Assembly: GCA_013397865.1 (NCBI GenBank)
Contig: VZTI01005559.1
Location: 2,855,781-2,919,780, forward strand
Source: Struthidea cinerea
Lineage: Eukaryota; Chordata; Aves; Passeriformes; Corcoracidae
Length of the DNA: 64,000 nt
Direction of reading: 5' to 3'
Part shown: positions 59,551 through 64,000 of the stretch, in pieces
How positions within the stretch are numbered: the first letter of the stretch is position 1
Layout: each line of letters opens with the position of its first letter
Position numbers and translations under genes: made by a program
Notes under the pieces: model-generated
The model's input: the letters and a program-made list of their open reading frames with translations, nothing else
Told to the model about the DNA's origin: nothing
Databases searched by the model: none

Positions 59551-61300
59551 AAAAAAAAACAAAAAACCAAGGTAAAATAAAGAAGAAAAAAGCACAAAGA
59601 AAAGAAACTAGGAAACTAGGATGCAGGCTTGTCAAAAGCAACTGCATATTGAACAAAAAGGACTGCAAGACAGTGCTGGGTACTATACAGACACTCTAGT
59701 AGTGTGGCATGCTGTGGGTTAAAACTCATAAATAAGAAAGGGCACATGGCAAAAGGAAGAAATGAAATTCAGTTCCTTTCTGCATGTCTGCAGGACATAA
59801 GTCAGGGGTGTACATGGGGTACACATGCTGAACTCTGAGATTATGCACAGCAGTGCAGCAGCATACTTGCTCTGCTGCCTGCTGGCCTGGATCGCAACCT
59901 GATGATGTGAGTTTCCAGCCCTAACATTGTCCATGTATTTGCCATGGCTTATATGCCTGATATTTCTTTCCAATAATAGCTTCCCTTTAGGCACGGTTAT
60001 TAAGACCTCCGTCACTGTGAAATAGCTTGTGTTCAGTGAGGCAGGCTTTTAATGGGATGTGATGTTGTATAGCAGAGTTTCATCTACTACATTCAAGAGG
60101 GTCAATGATGGACTGTTTACTCCCCTAATCCATCTAATTATGGCAGCTTACAGAAAATTGGAGAAAAAGAATTTGTGCCATAGGTGATGCTGAGAGAGAT
60201 CTGAGAGCACATTGATTTAAAAGGTCATAAAGTATTGTCTAAAGGGTATACAGAGTAGCTTGTTGATCTCACTGTAAGAAATAGCACAGATAATTCAATC
60301 CCCCCTGGGAGATGGCCTGTTACCAGATACCATAAAAATGTCTAGTTTCTTTTGTCTTCCTTTGAAGGGTGGGAAGCTTAAGACAAAAGCTGCAGAGCTG
60401 TCCTTGTAAAGCCACATCTGAATATGGAAGGGAGAAGATGTGGAAGGGGAGTTGCTGCAGTAATAGTAGAGTCGCAGAGCTGGGGCATGTCTGGGGAGCC
60501 ACACAGAGTAAGCGCCTCCTGTCTGCTGCCACATGAGCCTTCTGCCATGCCCCTGCCCTGGCAGCAGCCCTACGGCATCCACAGGGGTGAACATGGCCTT
60601 TGATGACCCAGCAACACCTCCTGGTCACACTGCATGTCCCAGAACAAAGGGAGGAGGGCTGGTGCCTCTTTCCTCACTGATAGCTACTGTGAGAACAGAG
60701 AATGAGGCGTTCTGGGAGCTCTGGTGCAAGTTGAACATCATGTCTGTAAAGCTATCTTTCTTGGTCACTGACTTTGGAGTTCAAGGACGTACAAAATCTG
60801 CCTGAAACTTTTTGCCAGGTGTCCCATGAAGACTCATCTCCACGTGGATTGCCTGGGTTTTCAGTCACAGAAGCGTCTCCATCTCAGACCCCAAGGGAAA
60901 TTCACTTACGTACAAGCAACCTGTTTCAGTGAAAGTTGATGTCACCTCTGTCAGACTGAGTGGGTTAAAATTCAGCACTCCATTTGTTGGAGAGTGGAAG
61001 AGGAGAGGATACTCACAAAGCACAAGGATGTAAACTTCTGATAGGAAACCAGACTAAAATGCAGTCTCTTTTAGTTCACTACATAAACAGCTGAAATTTC
61101 AACTATTGCATCACTTTTCTAGAATGGTGCCTGTTCTGCAGCCTTATTGCTTTCTACTACTCACATTGGCAAATCTAATTTGTGCATTTATTTTCTTATT
61201 GTTTTTGCTTTTGCATATCTCAACATTTTAAAAAGGCTTCTTTCTTCTCCCCACACCCTCCCACTGCCCCTCTTGCCATTATTGAGATTGGGTGCTTTTA

Positions 61301-61346
61301 TGACTAATTGCATCTAATTATCTATAAAATAATTAGTATTTCTAAT
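61301..61346. promoter_or_regulatory. cluster of four TAAT homeodomain cores
   Basis: TAATTG (61305-61310), TAATTA (61315-61320), TAATTA (61330-61335) and TAAT (61343-61346) fall within 42 bp. Repeat-free AT-rich DNA surrounds them. This is a typical density for homeobox-bound enhancers but can arise by chance in AT-rich DNA. Confidence 0.25.
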
Positions 61347-63129
61347 AGCAGCTGCCTCTTGGTTTTCATTGGGGTGCAGGAGGGCAACAAGGTAAAGAGT
61401 TTGAAAATTAAAGCTTCATTATTATGTTCTCCCCTTTATATTCTGTTTAATAAATCCTTCACAGCAGAAATGGATAGACTAGAGCTCATTTGAGATCAAC
61501 ATTGTGAAGAGCTCAAGATTATTTTTTCATCAAGGTGAAGGGGGGAAAAAAACTAATTTGAAAAATTAGAAAGTAGTAATATAGAAAAGATTCTTTCTTC
61601 TTGCAACCTGCTCACCAGATGGCCTGCCAGACAGATACCAGGCTGAGAGAATTGTTATAACTTCTTGTAAATCAGAACTCAAAAATATGGAGTCTGTTGA
61701 GTGTGTCTGTGTGTAAGGGATGCCATTATGGTGACCAGGGACTGAAATAAAGCCTTCCAGACATATAAGCAGGAAGGGCTCCAGCATGTGTTGCCATGAG
61801 ATGCGGCTCTCAAATCCTGAAAAGAAGACTCCTGCTAAGTCTGCAGCAAGTGAAAGGTGCAGATATTGTCCTTCCTATTCCAAGGCTGCAAACACCAACG
61901 TGTCGTTGTACAGCTTGCATGGTGGTTGCAGTGGTTTCTCTGAGATTTTGAACAGGGATGGAGTGCATGAGAGTTTTGATTTTAGGCAGAGCCCTTAACA
62001 AGGTTAGGAACCTGCGTAGATGAGTGAAGCTATAGCTTTTAAGTTTACACCTTTACTTTATGTCTGAACTGAATTGCGCTTGCAGAATATGATGGTCTTT
62101 CTTCCTCCAGTCAGTAAAAGGTGCCCAAGTGCTCTGCAAAGCCACAGTTCATTCCTCAGTCATCCTGCAGACAGTGAACCCTGCCTTCCCTTCTTGATGA
62201 CACTGTATCATCCTACTCCCGTTGGACCTGAAGGCTTTGTCCCTTCAGCCATAAACTGTGAAGCTGGCAATGGCATGAGGAAGTAGGGACAGCAAGGAAT
62301 CAAAAAGACTCAATGAAGTTCAGCTTTACAAAGGGATTTAGATGCTTAATGGCATTGGTAGGCTATGTGGTTGTGGCCTTGGTAATCCCATCTTCCACAT
62401 AAATCTCCATGCCTGGTCTTCAGAAACGGCAGGCCACACTGAAGAGAAGTTTAAGAGGCTAAAATGAAAGTGATGAGCAGGAATTCATCTAGGGCCAGTC
62501 TAGAGAAGGCATCAGCCAAAGGTGTTGCATGAAATTCACTCTGTCTGCAGGTGTTTTAGTGAGTTGTGGTCTAACTTTCCTCTGAGGATGGTAAACATGG
62601 GGAGTAGGAAAATGAATACTCATAAGAAAAAGAGCATTTTATTTTCCCTTCTACCTATATATAAAACAACATGAGGGGAAGCAAAGCTGATAGCTCACTG
62701 GGAGGTTAACAGGAAGGCAAAAGAAAAGTAAATGTGTTGATGGACGAGCCCATTGTCCCCTACAAATCCCAGCTGCTCACTGTATTCTTTCCCTCTAGTT
62801 CCAGAGCAGTAGAAGTAAACACAGTAAAAATCAGCAGCCAAGACTTTTTTGCAAGGCAACAGCACCGAGCAGAATGCCTCCCTCTATATTTTATAATTTG
62901 TCTGAAGGCTACAGACATCTGTTCAGATGGCCAAGGGGAAAAAAAGCATGAGGGATTTGGGCTAAATTCAGTACCACTTAGGAAAGATGCACCTGGCCTG
63001 CCATTTGTTATGTTCTCTCCTCTCTGCTTTATGATTTATATTTTATAAATCCTTTCCATTGTAGCTCCCCCCAGTTTCCTCCTTCTGTTCCAGTTTGATC
63101 AGATTGTAAAGGTTCAAAGTGTACCCCTG

Positions 63130-63147
63130 TTACTTTAATTAAAGTAA
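63130..63147. promoter_or_regulatory. perfect 18-bp palindrome centred on TTAA
   Basis: TTACTTTAATTAAAGTAA equals its reverse complement and contains TTTAATTAAA, a head-to-head pair of homeodomain-type half sites. Function is unknown. Confidence 0.25.
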
Positions 63148-64000
63148 TTTCCCTCTGCCCTCCTTCTTAGAACAGATGTATTGGAAATCCCCAGGCACCT
63201 CCTCCTTGAGCAAAATTGGACACTAAAATGTAAAACTGCAAGAAAACAAATTCCCTGTGCTAATTGCTTTTCTCTATGCAGCAAGGATGTGCAGGAGTGA
63301 AGCCGTTCCTCCATGCTAGCGGGTCTGGTTTATTCTCTGTAGAGAGTTCATGGTGGCTACCTGAATTCCTTCTCGCAACAGCTTGTCACTTGCCAAAAAG
63401 GCACATGGTAATAGAAGCTACCAGATATATCTGGCATGATTTGGTACTTTTACTGCCTCCCCCAGCAATATCCTGGTGATTCCATGCCCCTGGCTGGTTT
63501 CTGAATTTAGCATTTCATTTCAAGTGGGATATTGTGCCTGGCACACAGAGATTATTTAGGCACCCTTATCCCTCAACTATGTTTAAGGCTGGGAGCAGGA
63601 AAATATAGCCTGAGGTAAAACCAGACTTGCGGTATTAAGTCATGAGATGAGGCAGGAAAATACATTTCTATGATTATGCTTAACAGAAAAGTGCCAGCTC
63701 TTGCATTTTAGCCAGCTCATGAGGTAGCTAATTAATCTACATGAGCTTGTCCAGAAGAGCATTTAAAACTAGGTCTTTTCTGCTATTTGACTTAGCTGCC
63801 CCCTTAGCTGCCCCTCCTCCTCAACCTTGCTTAATGGAGATTTATTCTCCATATGTTGTTTATAACCAGGCTTGATGCTAATTTCCCTCTCTTGCACCTT
63901 CTTTAAAACACTGCAGATATTATGCTGTGTGTGCCTTTCCCTTCTGCTCTGAAAGGATAGCCCATAAAGCAGAAAAAAATCCATATCTCTGCAGAGAGTA

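Larger units (their letters stand above)
59551..64000. other. unique sequence, possible non-coding elements only
   Basis: No gene or mobile element was recognised. It begins with an A-rich tract (to about 59605) and is otherwise ordinary single-copy-looking DNA. Two short regulatory-looking sites are listed separately. Confidence 0.5.

Noticed and set aside
59373..59668. ORFs spanning the N run
   Set aside because: They are artefacts of translating the gap.

Overview
This window looks like the nuclear genome of a bird, most likely a passerine. It is AT-rich, CpG-poor and almost gene-free. It carries many 3'-truncated CR1 LINE fragments, several still ending in the ATTCTRTGATTCT-type tail, together with ERV LTRs of types I associate with songbird genomes. 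There are no bacterial features, so operons and ribosome binding sites do not apply.

The one gene I can support is on the minus strand near the left edge. It is the first coding exon of a homeobox gene that I identify as ISX (intestine-specific homeobox), from an eh1-like SLSFSIEEILKK segment followed by a GTAAGT splice donor. Transcription runs toward position 1. The homeodomain exons are not in positions 1-3707, so they must lie beyond the left edge. Positions 1-3707 are therefore intron 1, and everything right of about 4.2 kb is 5' flank. In human, the region upstream of ISX is a very large gene-poor interval toward LARGE1. The 60 kb without recognisable exons here fits that.

Layout. 0-4.4 kb: ISX intron 1, exon 1 and proximal promoter. 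4.4-17.4 kb: mostly unique sequence with one CR1 copy and one AT-rich stretch with octamer-like sites. 17.5-21 kb: a compact CpG island, an old CR1 fragment and a second CpG-enriched patch, which are possible promoters of unknown transcripts. 21-34 kb: unique sequence, including the longest ORF (255 codons, unrecognised) and possible conserved elements. 34-35.3 kb: an old CR1 piece and an ERV-L-like LTR. 38.8-44.3 kb: a dense cluster of CR1 fragments of different ages and orientations. 47.4-48.2 kb: a possible very old CR1 endonuclease region. 51.9-56.4 kb: two more CR1 3' ends around a microsatellite cluster. 57.5-59.4 kb: an LTR-like repeat with terminal inverted repeats, itself split by a 512-bp ERV LTR. 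59.4 kb: an assembly gap. 59.6-64 kb: unique, AT-rich sequence with homeodomain-type sites and a perfect 18-bp palindrome.

I found no convincing novel biological system. The most useful results are the ISX first exon with its candidate promoter, the two orphan CpG-rich patches and the nested LTR insertion. Repeat identifications rest on recalled family consensus features, not on a database search.
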